Shown here piece by piece: positions 11,310 through 23,700 of a stretch of DNA of 64,000 nucleotides; the stretch's first letter is position 1; each line of letters starts with the position of its first letter. Under the pieces are notes generated by a model. That model saw only the letters and a program-made list of their open reading frames with translations. It was not told the DNA's origin and searched no databases. A program made the position numbers and the translations under genes. The stretch is from Vicia villosa (lineage: Eukaryota > Streptophyta > Magnoliopsida > Fabales > Fabaceae): the NCBI RefSeq assembly GCF_029867415.1, contig NC_081186.1:23935915-23999914 (forward strand). The letters run 5' to 3'.

Positions 11310-14092
11310 AGTTTGTCGTATCTTTTGTTCTCAAATAATGTACTGTTTATTTGTCGTACTGTTCATTATATCATGTAATATTTGTACTGTCAGTATTAAA
11401 TGTCGTACTATTTGTCGTACTGTAGTTTAATTATCCAGATAATATTTTGTGTGTTTTCTGCCAGTTAAATATTTATTTTTCTGTGCCTTAAATATTTTTC
11501 AAGGTTATTATCGGTAATTTTGTTCGCGTACAGTATATTTTATTTATTTATTATGTCTGTGTTTTTCTAACAACTCATGTAAATAAATTTTCACCATTAA
11601 CACAACAAAAAACAAAAAGAAAAAATTAACTTTAACTGTTGAATTTTCACTTTAACTGTTACGTTAATGCCCGGACAGCCAGTTGACAGTCAAACCCGCT
11701 GACAGTGCAATTCTTCGTGTTTTGTACCATCAATCAAATCAATCTTTTTGCATTTCAAAATTCCAAGATTTTTGTTCTAGAAGTCTTCTGAACATTACAT
11801 GATTAGCAGAGACTCAGCACTGCACAAAAATCAGGTACGCTTAACTGTCTCCTACACAAACAGTCCCTAACTAGGGTTTTTTGTTTTTTCAGGAGAACAA
11901 GTTTTTTGAGACCTCAAATGGATTTCATGGACCTCCATATATCTCAAAGTACCACCATACAAATTTTCAAACTTCAATTTGCTCAGACGCACAGTCAGCA
12001 GCTCAAACAGTCAACAGACGACCAGTTTGACCAAAAAAAAGTCAACAGACAGTCAAAAATGAAAATTTTTGTCAACATCCATATTTTGTCAAAAGATTCA
12101 TCATTTGATCATTGGTTGATCATAATTTATCAAGGAAAGATCAAAAATCAACAAAACCCTAAGTTTCAAAATTAGGGTTTTCTCCTAAAAAGTCAACTGA
12201 ACTTTGACTGACCATAACTCTCTCCTCATTCATTCAAAAAATTCCAACCAAAGCTTGTTTTGAAGGAAATTCAATTATCTTTCAAATGCAATTGATCCCA
12301 TGGTCATTGGATTCACCATTTGAAAAATATGAGCTCAGACATTACAGGTCATTTTCAAAGTCAACAAAAAGTGGTTTTTTGTCAAAGGCCATAACATCAA
12401 GATAACTTCTCCAAATGAAAAAAAGTTTCCAAAGTAGCTTGTAGAGGACATCTTGAGGTTTCTAAAAAGTACAAGAACTCCTTCATATGATAAAAATTGA
12501 GGGATTTATGCCTTGTTGAAGTTGGCTATATTTTGGGAAAATGCATGAAACCAACATTGATCAAAAGTGTTTTTTTTTCCAAAAGGGGCCAAGTTTTCAT
12601 GATCCAAACATGCTTCTAACAATGTTAAGGGCCTCCCACGACCAACCTAAGGCCCATAGCATTTTTATTTCTTTTTTGGTTTAATTTTATTACATTTAAA
12701 GTTAAATTGAAAAAGAAATGGTGAAGGATAATGGTGCAATGCTTGATTCTTAAGCTAAGGCCACCAAGAATGATTCAACTCTGCAGCAAGAGAGGTACAA
12801 AGCAGGCCTAGGGCAAGAGGTTGAAGAAAAATTAAGCCATGGTCAAGAATTCAAACTTTTTTATATTAAAGAATTCAAAAGTTCAACAAAGATCATCAAT
12901 GCTTCTTAGCTTAGTTTTGAAGCACTTCATTGCTTATAAATGAAGTAGGACACTTCAGTAACATAGACACACAAGTTCAGAACCAATACTATGCATATAC
13001 CACTCTTGTAACAACTTGTAATTTAGAAGAAAATTTAGAATTCGAATTTTAAATTTCAGCTAGTTTCAATCCAAACCAAGTATTCAAACATCATCTCTGA
13101 ACTTCATTGAACCTATCCAAACAAATTCTAAGCATCAAAACCTCACAAATCGAGCTACACAAGCCACGGTTTGTTCAAACAAAAATCAACTCGTATCTCA
13201 TCATTCATGCATGTTTAACAAGATGTAGACATATATTTGTGTTTAGATGGGTGCTCTGGTCGTTTCTGGAGCTCTAATTGAGTTTTAATGGCCGTTTGTA
13301 GAATATACCATTTTAGGGTTCTTAAGCTAAAATTTGGGATTTTTTGCTAGAGGCAAAATTAGACAAAACCAATGGCATATTTGAACCAGTGGATCAAGGC
13401 TAGTTGATTACATAGGTCGCGAAATTTTTTTGCATCAGTTTACCCCTATTCGCTATTTTGCAGGTTTGAGACTCACTTATTACAGTGCTTTTTTTAAGAA
13501 AACGCTGTTAAAAGTGGTGGCGAGAGGTTGAAGACGAAGACGTGGCCTCTCCCTATTGGCCAGAACGCGCGCGTGTTTTTTTAAATTGATTTGTGATTCA
13601 GTGCTTTGTAGGTGATACACGTGTCATGCACCTTCGCTTCCAGGCCATCTGATCTCATTAATTCCATCATCTAACGCTTATGACCTGTCAGTCCATACCA
13701 TAGACTCTACCATCCACCACACATGATCATATTATTATATTTTATTTATTTTATTTATTTTTCTTTGCAAAATTAATTTAAAATAGTTTTAAAAATCAAA
13801 AAAATATAATAAAAATATTTTTAGGTTTATAAAATAATCTATTAATTTTTGACACAAAAATATTTTATTTTTCTTAATAATTAAAATATTTTGTTTAATT
13901 AATTAGTATATATTTATATATTTGCTTTTTAATTATTTCAACCAATCAAAAAATCAGAAAATTTTTGTTCTTTTTATTAAATTAGGTTTATATATTATAG
14001 ACTAATTTTGTACATATTTAGAATGTTTTTCTCTTTAAGTTTTAATTATTTGTATAATTATTTGCATAATTATATGTTAATTAACTTAATAA

Positions 14093-14292
14093 TTTCAAAA
14101 AGGGTTAATAGGCATTTACACCCCTGTAATGTTAGCGAATTTTGTTTTCCCCCCCTCCGTTGTCAAAGGCAGGTTTTGGCAACGGTTTTTTCAAAAAAAT
14201 CGTTGCCAAAACCTGCCTTTGGCAATAGAGGGGGGGAAAGCAAAATTCGCTAACATTACAGGGGTGTAAATGCCTATTAACCCTTTCAAAAA
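14093..14292. mobile_element. 182-bp fold-back MITE with 9-bp target duplication, inside the Ogre LTR
   Basis: Element 14102-14283 begins GGGTTAATAGGCATTTACAC and ends with its exact inverse complement, giving a nearly perfect hairpin of about 85-bp arms. It is flanked by TTTCAAAAA at 14093-14101 and 14284-14292. The sister LTR carries the empty site TTTCAAAAA once, at 27691-27699. A 9-bp duplication is the mark of Mutator-like transposons, so this is probably a MULE-type MITE. Confidence 0.9.
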
Positions 14293-15364
14293 ACATCTTC
14301 AAAAAATCCAAAAAAATTAGTTTTACTTTAAAATTAATTTATAAGCAATATGAACATATTTTAGACTTAATTTTTAGGTTTAAATTTTATTTCCACCTTT
14401 TCTCATTTTAATTAAATTAATTATGCATTATTTTTAATTAAAATCAACCATACAAAAAATCCAAAAATATTTCTTTTATCTTATTGCAATTTAAATTCCT
14501 AGGTAAAGTGTATAGGTTGTCAAAATTATGTAAATAGCGTAGTTTACATTTCCCGCACAATCAATGTAATAGCGTAGATTTATTGTCCGCATTTTACATT
14601 CCCGCACTTTAAATTTTGTACATATAAAACTGTGTGTATGTCAAAGATAATAACTGAAGCGTTAGGTCACTAACTTCAAAGACAAAAATATCTGAATCAA
14701 AACACAATCACACTTGCACCTCTTAGGGTAACCCCTCTGTTACTCTTTTCAAAATCAAATTCTACTGTTCCAAATACAAATTCAAACTTTTGTTTACATT
14801 CGGTTAAAAGAGAATTTTCTAAAAGAAATAGGAAAGGACCTTATAAACTTAGGGTAAATCTCCTAATTGCTTGCCTAAATCAAAACAACAAAATGTCTCA
14901 TATATCATTATTTTTCTAAATAAAACTTTTAAAAAAAAGACAACACTTGGTATATATCCAAACAAGGATCATTATGAAGTTAAAGCTCTTTTTCAAAAAC
15001 ATCTTTCGAAAGATAAACACTTTGTATACATCCGCACAAGGATCATTACAAAGTCAATTTACAAAATGAATTTTAAAACCACATACAAGCATTTCAAGGC
15101 AAGACAAATGATTCAAACAAGTGAGCTAAGCAATTAAGAGCCCATGGATAACCATGGATACAAAGGGGTGTTAATACCTTCCCTTTGTATAACCTACCCC
15201 CTTACCCAAAATCTCTTAAAGGTCTTTTTTCTGTTTCTTTTATAAACCTTTCCTTAATTGGATAAAATAAAAGTCGGTGGCGACTCTCTGATTTTCAAAA
15301 CTCAAAAGCAAAAGAAGAGTCAGTTCGTATCTCTCACGAGAGATAGAAAAAACCGAGGGCGACA

Positions 15365-17258
15365 GCATGCATCCAAGTAGATCTGAAGCTACTTCCCAAT
15401 CAACATGGGGCATTGTCCTGGGCCTATGATTACTAGGGGTATGTCTCCCATAGTGCACATCCCATAAAGTCCTCGCGAGGCGAATCTGTCCAAAGTCCCT
15501 ACTAGCAGGGGCAAATCTATGCAAGTCCATTTTGACATCTTGATCAATACTCAGTGGTGTGTCCTAATCAATACAAATCCAGGAATGGTAGTTACTATAA
15601 TACTGGGGGCAATGTTCAAGGCATGCATGCCTTCCCACAACTCTGGCTTCGCAAGATCATATCCCCACAAAGTAATCCTTAAGAAGATATCTTCGATTAT
15701 TCTCGTCCTAACAGAGCCTTAGTTTCTCCACGGAGTTTACATCTTCGACATTGCCGGTTCCCCGACACTTTTCTCTTCTCCAAACAAGGTTATTCATCTC
15801 TCTTATCGCTAATCAATAATACAAATGGCTCTCATCCCCAAGCAGAAGTCAAAAATCCCCAGCTGAGTATCCTCGAGTATGAAGCGGGAGTTCCTACCAA
15901 AACGGAAGATTAGTGCTCTATATTCTCCACAACAGTCAGGGATTTATTTTCCCCGCCAAACGTTGCTACAATCTACTATCATCATTAACAACGTTTTGCA
16001 TTCATAACATCATACGCCTCATGGCACACACATAACATACATACGCCTAATGGCATATGCATACACTCTCATTCATTTCAAAAAATAAACATTACAATAC
16101 ATGCATCACGACATTGCATAAAACTAATGTTTCTTTTTCAGTCTATTCCTACAAATCAAATAAACATTATCTTCTAGATATAGTGCAGAGATAATCAAAT
16201 CAATGATTTAATTCTGACACTCATTCAAGACAGAGATTTAGTTCTGACACTTAATTTTGGATATCTTCCAAAGATAGTTCAGAGATAATCAAGACAGAGA
16301 TTTAGTTCTGACATTTAATTTTGGATATCTTCCAAAGATAGTTCAGAGATAATCAAGACCAAGATTTAATTCTGACTCTTAATTTTGGATATCTTTTGAA
16401 GATAGTTCAGAGATAATCAAGACCAAGATTTAATTCTGATACTTAGTTCCGGGTATTCTCCAGAGATGGTTCAAAAATGATAAAACCAAGATTTAATTCT
16501 GATACTTAGTTCCGGGTATTCTCCAGAGATAGTTCAGAAATGATCAAGACCAAGATTTAATTCTGATACTTAGTTCCGGGTATTCTCCAGAGATGGTTCA
16601 GAGATAATCAAGACAGAGATTTAATTTTGATAATTATTTCCGGGTATTCTCCGAAGATAGTTCAGAGATAATCAAGACAATGATTTAGTTCTGATACTTA
16701 GTTTCGGGTATTCTCCATGAATAGTTCACAGATAATAAAGAGACTTAGATATAATTCTGTCACTACGAACAGTGTTGGTATGATCGACCTCCAACAAACA
16801 CTTCTCAATACATCGAGCCCAGATGTAGCCTAACGTACGGCTCATTCTGGTACTTCTCAATACAAAGGATTCGGTCTAACGTACGACTCATCCTAGGATG
16901 CAACCTGACGTACGGTGTATTCTAACAACTATCAACACAGAGGATCCGGTCTAACGCACGACCCATCCTTCAGTCTAACGTACGACTCAACCTAGGTATA
17001 TCCTTCAGATACGATCTAACGTACGACGTATTCTGACTCTCAAATCTATCAAGCTGGATGGCATCTTTAAGCCCATCTCAGTCAAGTCTCTCAAACATCC
17101 GGATGGCATCTTTAAGCCCATCTCCTACAAAAAGTCCCTATCTCGGCAAGGGCAAATTTCTTGGCATTCTAGTGTTCAATCCTCTTCTACCTTCAGATTC
17201 CGACAAGCACACATGCCAATCTACATCTTCAGAAATAAGAAGATTGAACAGGGGCAGC
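15365..17258 (+). other. 3' UTR of a second Ogre element, 5'-truncated
   Basis: Non-coding sequence with phrases shared with the first Ogre 3' UTR (CCCAAGCAG, CCCAGCTGAGTAT, AGGGATTTATTTTCCC). It carries a different tandem array (16181-16760), a set of TCTAACGTACGACTCAT motifs (about 16820-17035) and a repeated GGATGGCATCTTTAAGCCCA (17057, 17101). It ends in a purine tract (GAACAGGGGCAGC) before the LTR. No gene is seen. Confidence 0.75.
16181..16760 (+). repeat. Tandem array, about 9 units of ~61 bp
   Basis: Units read TTCAGAGATAATCAAGACAG then a run containing TTTAATTCTGATACTTA and TTCCGGGTATTCTCC. Two subfamilies alternate in the middle third (TTTTGGATATCTTCC early, TTCCGGGTATTCTCC later), so the array grew by local duplication. 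Confidence 0.85.
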
Positions 17259-20200
17259 TGTCATACCCCAAAATTTGCCCATACTATTTCTCTTATTCAA
17301 ACTCATATCAAAGAACAAGACTCAAAAACATTCATCCTAAATAAAGGCTCAAGGAACTAGGGTTTATGGTTTCCTGAAGAAAATAAATGGATCAAAGGCT
17401 CCAATGCATCTCATATGGATTATGATATTTCAAACTATCTCCATGACAAAATTCAGGCCTCAATTCAAAGGATTGATCACTCAATTGCTCAAAAAGTCAA
17501 CAGTCGACTAGTTTGACCTAAAAAGTCAACTGTGGTCAAATTACAGTCAAAGCTCCTGACTTTTTGTCAACAAACTTATTTTGAAGTATCATTCACCATT
17601 TGATCAAGGATTGATCATGGTTCATCAAGAAAAGATCAGAAATCAACAAATTCAAAAGTTCCTAAATTAGGGTTTTCAAAGGAGAAAGTCAACTAAATTT
17701 TGACCAGCCATAACTCCTACATGGAACATCATAAATTTTCCATCCAAATCTCATTTTGAAGTAAATTGAATTCTCTACAAATTTGTCTCTCACAAGCCAA
17801 CTCCAAAAATGCTTCATTTGAGAGATATGACTCAAAACATTATAGGTCCTTTTGAAAGTCAACCAAAAGTCATCTTTTTCAAAAGAGCATACAAAGAGCA
17901 TGGAAAATTATTTTGACATGAGACAAAAGACATTGGTTAGAAGACTCTTCAAGGTTTCTAAAAAGTCCAAGAACTTTAAGAAATGTTGAAATATGAGGAA
18001 ATGGCAAGGTGTACAAGTTCACCTATTTTCAAGGGCATGCATGAAGAGAAAAAGACCAAAACTCCAAATATTTCCAAATGGGCTTACATTCTTTTGATCC
18101 TATCATTATTCTAAGCCCATGCACGCCCCAAAACAAGAGCCTTTTTATTTTTATAGTTTTATTAATTATTTTATGGTTTTTAATCATTTTAAATCATAAA
18201 TTAATTATATAGAATAGTAAAATTGGTAAGAGATCCCAATCAAATCCAGTCATCCAAATATGCTTATTTTGATGAAAAATTCGTGGTGAATGTGATTGGA
18301 AAATATTGAATCAAGATTGAGACAAAAATAGAAAGAAATCATTAAAATTTTCAATCAAACTCTTTTCTCCAAATTACATGACATATTTCCTAAACCATTG
18401 ACCTAATTCTTTCACATATATATACCCATCCATTAAGTTTTGCAAGGGGACGAAATTTGGATTAGAGCATAAGGATTCAAAGCTTCCAAAAAAATCTCAA
18501 AAACTAGGGCATTTCGTAAAACAAATTGCAGCCAGTTTCAAGACCATTCATTGATCCCAATCGACTTCTCAGGACAGGTTTGGACCATTGAAGCAAAGCT
18601 TCGAAGCCCGTAACACATGTTGCCATGGCTAGGGCACGTTCTATTTTCTTGTTCGTATTGCAACTTGCAGGCCGTAAATGTCCAAACCGATGGCACCAAT
18701 GGATTCCTAGCTTGTTAATTAGTAAATCTGGGTCGCTACGTTTGCGTGTTTGAATTGATTTTGTAGGTTTTAAAATTCCAGAAAAATTGAAGGTTTATCC
18801 GCAGGAAATTCTGCAGCAATTTCCACGGCTGGATCCGCAGGTAATGCATGGAAGAAGATGAATAGTAATGATACAAAGTGGGTTGAACCGCATGGCTGTT
18901 TAAAGTCAATCCATTGGCTGGCAAGAATTATAATTCCTCTCTCCTCGTGCGTGGAGCGCCCTTAATGGACAGTCAAAAAGTCTCCTCCCTCTCTCCAGCA
19001 CTGATTCGCCCAGTCCATACACGTGGGGTCGGGTTTGTTTACTTTTGACTTTCTCCATTAATTAATACTTTCATATTTTATATTTGTGTGGTGATTATGT
19101 TTCAACAACGAAACGCAACACAATTGGCAAGAGATGAAGCCTGTGAAGTGAATACGCCTGGGTTTCATACCCAGGTTGGACAAATTAATTTTTTACAAAG
19201 ACTTCCCATGGGATCCGGTATTCATGGCCAGCGAGGATTTACGGCATGCCTTCAATCAGTAGCCACTGGATACGTACTAAAGAAACATCTGAAGGACTAA
19301 AGCGCATGCCTACCATGAACACTTAGAAGTCATCCACATTGAATCCCAGCTAAGTATTTTTTCAATTTATTTATTTATTTTAATTACATAACCTATTTTA
19401 TTATTTATTTATTTCCTTTCTAATCCTAAATTTTTTTATTTAAATTAATTAAACCATCTTTTATTTAAATATTTTCATGACTTTTTTTAATCAAACTTTT
19501 GATTTTTCTTAATTCTCAAATATATTAAATTATTCACTTTTCATGTTTAAATCATTTGCTTTAAACCCTGATTTTATTTTAGCTGTTTTTTTTTTCATCA
19601 TGACCACTAATCACTGTTAGGTAGATGTCATCCATTAACATAATGTTTTTCTCCTAAAAACCTCATTCCCTAAAAATCAGGGTTTACCCTCGCTTCAAAA
19701 CTTTTTGTTTGCCTTGTACTGTTTGCCTTACCTTTAGTTATTCTATTAATCTGGTTGCATTAATCCATTAGGTTTGTAGATCTTTAATGCACTAACATTT
19801 TTCTTCTTTGTACCCAATTTTCAGGGTTAATCAAAGATCTTTCTGCCACGCGCCATCAGATGAAAAGCTAAGTTTCTAACTCTTTCTTTGTTTAAATATC
19901 ATTTTAATTTCTATTTTGCTTCTTTTGCCCAAAATAGGTTTTGCTTCAACTGTCAATGAATCTCTCCTACACTCACTCCCTACTATTTTTCTTTTAATTT
20001 TCAGAGTTTATCGAGGAAGATCAAAGCGTTCAAATATGTTTAAAACTAATTATTGATCCCTCTTATTTTTCCGTCTTTTAATTTCCGCATTCCCCTACAG
20101 GTTTTTATTGTAATCCCCGTCCCCGCAGGTGTTTATTGTAATAGTGTAGGACTATTAAACTGTTTTACCTCTCTGCTATGGTTAGTAATCTTTGGGAGTG

Positions 20201-21072
20201 CAAGCCTTGAATTAACATAGCTCACTACTTACAAGATAAATAACTTAACTGAACTCACGTGATTGTGACACACACACACCTTTAGGGTAATTCCTCTTGT
20301 TGCCTTGTTGCCTTTATTGCCTGTTGCCTGTTGCCTTAATGATTCTGTTACCTCTAATTGTACTAAATAGTCACGTCCCTCGACTCCGAGGATACCTAAA
20401 GCAAGGTTGCCCTAAAGAATAAAAATCATCTAGTCCCTCGATGCTGCCTCAAAAAAATAAGATGATTGTCCTATTGATAAGGTATCCTCGCATGATGCCT
20501 AAAAATATTAAATGACTATTATATCCTTCCCTTAGACTACCTGCCCTCTTTATGGAAAGGGACAGTCTTGTGGCGAACGATAACTTCGATGACCCTTCAA
20601 CATCCAATTGAAAGACTTCCTGCCCTCTCATGGTATGGATAGACCCTTTCGCCCGAAAAGCTAAAAGAACAATCTTTCAAAACTTAGGGTAGGTAACTTT
20701 TAATTGCTTGTTCAATTCAAATCTAAAACTCTTTCCACTCTTATTTAAAATAAAAATTCAAAAAGACTACGCTTATTTACAACCTAAAGTTCTTTTTTGA
20801 AATCTTTTCTGATTCAAATTTCTATTCACACACTGCTTTTCAAACAATTCAAACATTTTGAAAACAAAGTGAGCTAAGCAATTAAGAGCCCATGGATAAC
20901 CATTGATGCAAAGGGTGCCTTACACCTTCCCTTTGTATAAATTACCCCCCGAACTCAAAATCTTTAAAAGGTCTTTTTCTGTTCTTTTATCCTTTCTTAT
21001 TGGATAAAATAAAAGTCGGTGGCGACTCTTGCTATCCGCAACATTTCAAAAAAGTCAGTTCACCGTATTACA
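17259..21072 (+). mobile_element. 3' LTR of the second Ogre (~3.8 kb)
   Basis: Starts TGTCATACCCCAAAATTTGC after the polypurine tract and ends ...CACCGTATTACA. The tail matches the other Ogre LTRs (GAGCTAAGCAATTAAGAGCC and GTCGGTGGCGACTCTTG). The 5' two-thirds differ clearly from the LTRs at 10483 and 24979, so it belongs to a different subfamily. It abuts a copia LTR at 21073. ORFs inside are AT-rich shadows. Confidence 0.8.
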
Positions 21073-22065
21073 AAATTCAATTATAAAAAGGCACAAAGCT
21101 TCTTAATCAATTAAGAACACTCCTAATCGATTAAGATACTAGCCTTTGTAGGTTTTTCTTTTTGGGAATTAGAGTTACCATTTTTGTGAAGCTCATAATC
21201 GATTAAACCTAAGGTATAATCGAGACATTTAAATCCCCATGGATTATTTTCCTTTTTAAGCCAAATTTTTCACCTAAAAATAAAGGGTGTCTCTTCACTT
21301 TCAAAACACACAAGAAAATATATTTGCATATACTTTTACACTATCTACTCTTCCTTGTTTTTATTTATTACTGAAAATATTAGTAAGATATTTCTTGTGT
21401 GCTCTACTGTTTGGGGTATTATTGTAGTTTACTCAATAAGAGTTTATCTTTTGTGCAAAATATTGTATGAGTAGTTGTTTTTTTGGTTTAGCTTAGCCAA
21501 TAAATGCTCTCACTTAAGTTGTGAGATTGTCCATTAAAATCTCTATTTGGTTCATGAGCTTTGCTCAGTGTAAAAGCTCTCATTTGATTTGTAAGACTAT
21601 CTTATTTGTCTGGTTTGTGAGCTTAGTCTAGTTTAAAAATATCTGTCTTAGTTGCGAGATCAACCTAGTGTAAAATATTATGTTTGGTTTAGAGGATAGC
21701 CAATGTAAAACTCTAGTCTGTTTGTAAGAAGGTGTGTGACTATAACTTATGAAAAGCTCACACCTATATTGGAAAATCACAAGAAGCAAATCTTGGGGAA
21801 GGAGTAGTTCAAGTCGTTAGGTCAAACCTCTATAAATTTCTTGTGCAATTATTTTATCCCTTATCTCTTTGTATTTCCACATTACTTAAATCTTTTCTTC
21901 GCTCTAATTTTTGTTTTCTTTACTTACTTTGCTTCCAACTCTTTGTTCGATTTACACATTTTTTTAAAACAAATTATTTTATCAAAGACTTTTTAATTGG
22001 ATGTCATTTTTCAAACCAACACAATTCCTCCCACGTCTCTTATTTTTGGAGTCACTTGTTCAATA
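21073..22065 (+). mobile_element. Copia (Sirevirus-like) LTR, right ~1 kb, plus orientation
   Basis: Aligns with the last kilobase of the LTR at 40880-42496, with shared TAATCGATTAAG palindromes, the AAGAAGCAAATCTTGGG...AAACCTCTATAAATTTCT block and the terminal GGAGTCACTTGTT. It ends at 22065 and is followed by AG and a primer-binding-site-like TGGCATCACA (22068-22077). Its 5' part is missing where the Ogre LTR abuts. Confidence 0.8.
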
Positions 22066-22159
22066 AGTGGCATCACAACCTAACTCATGTTATAAGACTA
22101 ATCATCTCAAGAGGTAGTTTGATGAAGACAAACACTCATGTTATTAATAAAGGTCTTTT

Positions 22160-22347
22160 ATGAATACAGCTCCGCCATTAGATGGTGAAAGATTTAAATT
22201 ATATAAATCAAGTATGAAAAATTATATTGAAGCAAAGGATTTTGAAATGTGGGATCTTATTATCAGTGGTCAATTTATTCCTACTTATTATGTTAATAGT
22301 AAATTAGTAAATAAACATGATTTTCTTTGGACCGAAGTCAAAGTCGA
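22160..22347 (+). pseudogene. Copia gag N-terminal stub
   Basis: The reading frame MNTAPPLDGERFKLYKSSMK has the gag start typical of plant copia elements (xGxxFxxWKxxM, with W replaced by Y). It runs for about 62 codons, then joins directly to an LTR in the opposite orientation at 22348. Zinc knuckle, protease and all enzymes are missing, so it is a dead remnant. Gag normally forms the virus-like particle. Confidence 0.75.
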
Positions 22348-23692
22348 TGTAAAATAAGTGACTCCAAACACAAGAAGGGGTGAGTTATAAAGTGCATAAA
22401 TCGTGATTAAATTTTTAAAAAAAAATTACTTTGAAAACCATTTATGTTAATATAGAGATAAAAGCAGCGAAAAATAATAGAGAAGGAAATATAGAGGAAA
22501 GAAATAAATCAATGGAAATAAAATAGTTAGGGATAGTGAGATTACAGTGGAATTCATAGAGGTTTGGCCAAAACACTTGGCCTACGCCCTCTCCCCAATA
22601 ATTTCTTCTTGAGAGTCCCCCTATAAAATATGTTGATCTTTTATGGATATACCCATGAACCTTATTACAAAGAAGACATATTTTACATAGGCCGATCCCA
22701 CAAACCAAATGGAGCTTTTAACAGTTTAGATCACAAACCAAACATATATTTTATCGACTAATATCAAGAACCATATATAGATTTTACATAACCAATATTA
22801 AGAAAAAAATATATCACACAAGAATATCACACTTTTAATGAATAACAATTCAGCGTGAACACCAGTAGAACCAAATACCTATCTCAAGTAGTTTTCAATC
22901 ATAAGGAATTATGGCAACTTTTAATGAAAGAATATTAAATAATAGAAAAGAGAAAATTTAAAAAATTGTAGTAGAAATCTAAATTCTTGTGTGATTTGAA
23001 ATGAGGAGAAACCTCCTTTATATAGGAAAAATATAGCTCAAAAAGGAAAACGATTCACGTGTTTCTTAATTCTCATGATCGATTATGTATGTCACATATC
23101 CATTATTTAGTTCAAATATGTAAATTTTTTAAATTAGTTGTCACTAATTAATTATAAGCCCTAACAAACGATTATAAGGAGTTACGAAAGAGATCAACTA
23201 CTAACCCTAATGTGCTAATCAATTATTTAGTGTTAGCTACACTCATAAAGGATTATTCAAGCTAGTAACCAACTAGCTACTTGCATAAAACAATTTCTCA
23301 TGATTTTGTAAAAGAAGAGAGGCTTCTAAATCATTTTAGAGTATGTGTCAGAGTTAACGTAGTATCTCATAAGATACTCTTATACTTTTACTAAATACTG
23401 ATCACACGTATATAGGACCATGTGAACTTTCACACTTTCTATCTTTCATAAAATTGAAGCTTCAAGCTCCCTTGCTTGATTGATTATTAATTAAGAACTT
23501 CATCTAGGACTTCATTTATTATATCTCATGAATCTTAACATAACTTCTTTGATAGTATCCATCACCATAGATCTCCAATGACTCCTCTAAAGGCCGCTTA
23601 CAATTAGGTGTTGTTAGCATCAAAACCACCAAGGATCATCTACTACTAAGATCATCTAGAGATGAGTGCACCTACAAGCATATAGATCTACA
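22348..23692 (-). mobile_element. Copia LTR in inverted orientation (~1.35 kb)
   Basis: On the plus strand it begins TGTAAAATAAGTGACTCC, the inverse of the LTR 3' end. It ends ...CATATAGATCTACA, the inverse of TGTAGATCTATATGC; compare TGTAAATCTATGTGC at 40880. It pairs head-to-head with the LTR at 21073-22065 across a ~280-bp gag stub. Flanks GTCGA and CTCAG do not form a target duplication, so it is not a simple solo-LTR insertion. Confidence 0.8.
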
Positions 23693-23700
23693 CTCAGTTT

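Larger units (their letters stand above)
10803..11680 (+). repeat. 0.88-kb block present in this Ogre LTR but absent from the sister LTR
   Basis: Flanks match the LTR at 24979-28791: CTGTACTGGTAACA on the left and GTTGACAG on the right are adjacent there. The block includes its own TATA box (11043-11050), a pyrimidine-rich leader and a 55-codon ORF. Either the block was inserted here or lost from the other copy; I see no clear terminal repeats, so I cannot choose. Confidence 0.65.
10483..15364 (+). mobile_element. 3' LTR of Ogre element 1 (~4.9 kb)
   Basis: Starts TGTTATACCCCAAAATTTGC after a purine tract and ends near GGCGACA at 15361-15364. It aligns over its length with the solo LTR at 24979-28791 (shared start, shared tail with GGTGGCGACTCT and AGAGTCAGTT). 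It is longer because of a ~0.88-kb block at 10803-11680 and a MITE at 14102-14283. A TATA-like box common to both LTRs lies at 12935-12941 (26521-26528 in the sister), the likely element promoter. The exact 3' end is inferred from the sister LTR. Confidence 0.85.

Noticed and set aside
9835..16760. Tandem arrays as CRISPR
   Set aside because: Units are head-to-tail without unique spacers, in plant retrotransposon 3' UTRs.
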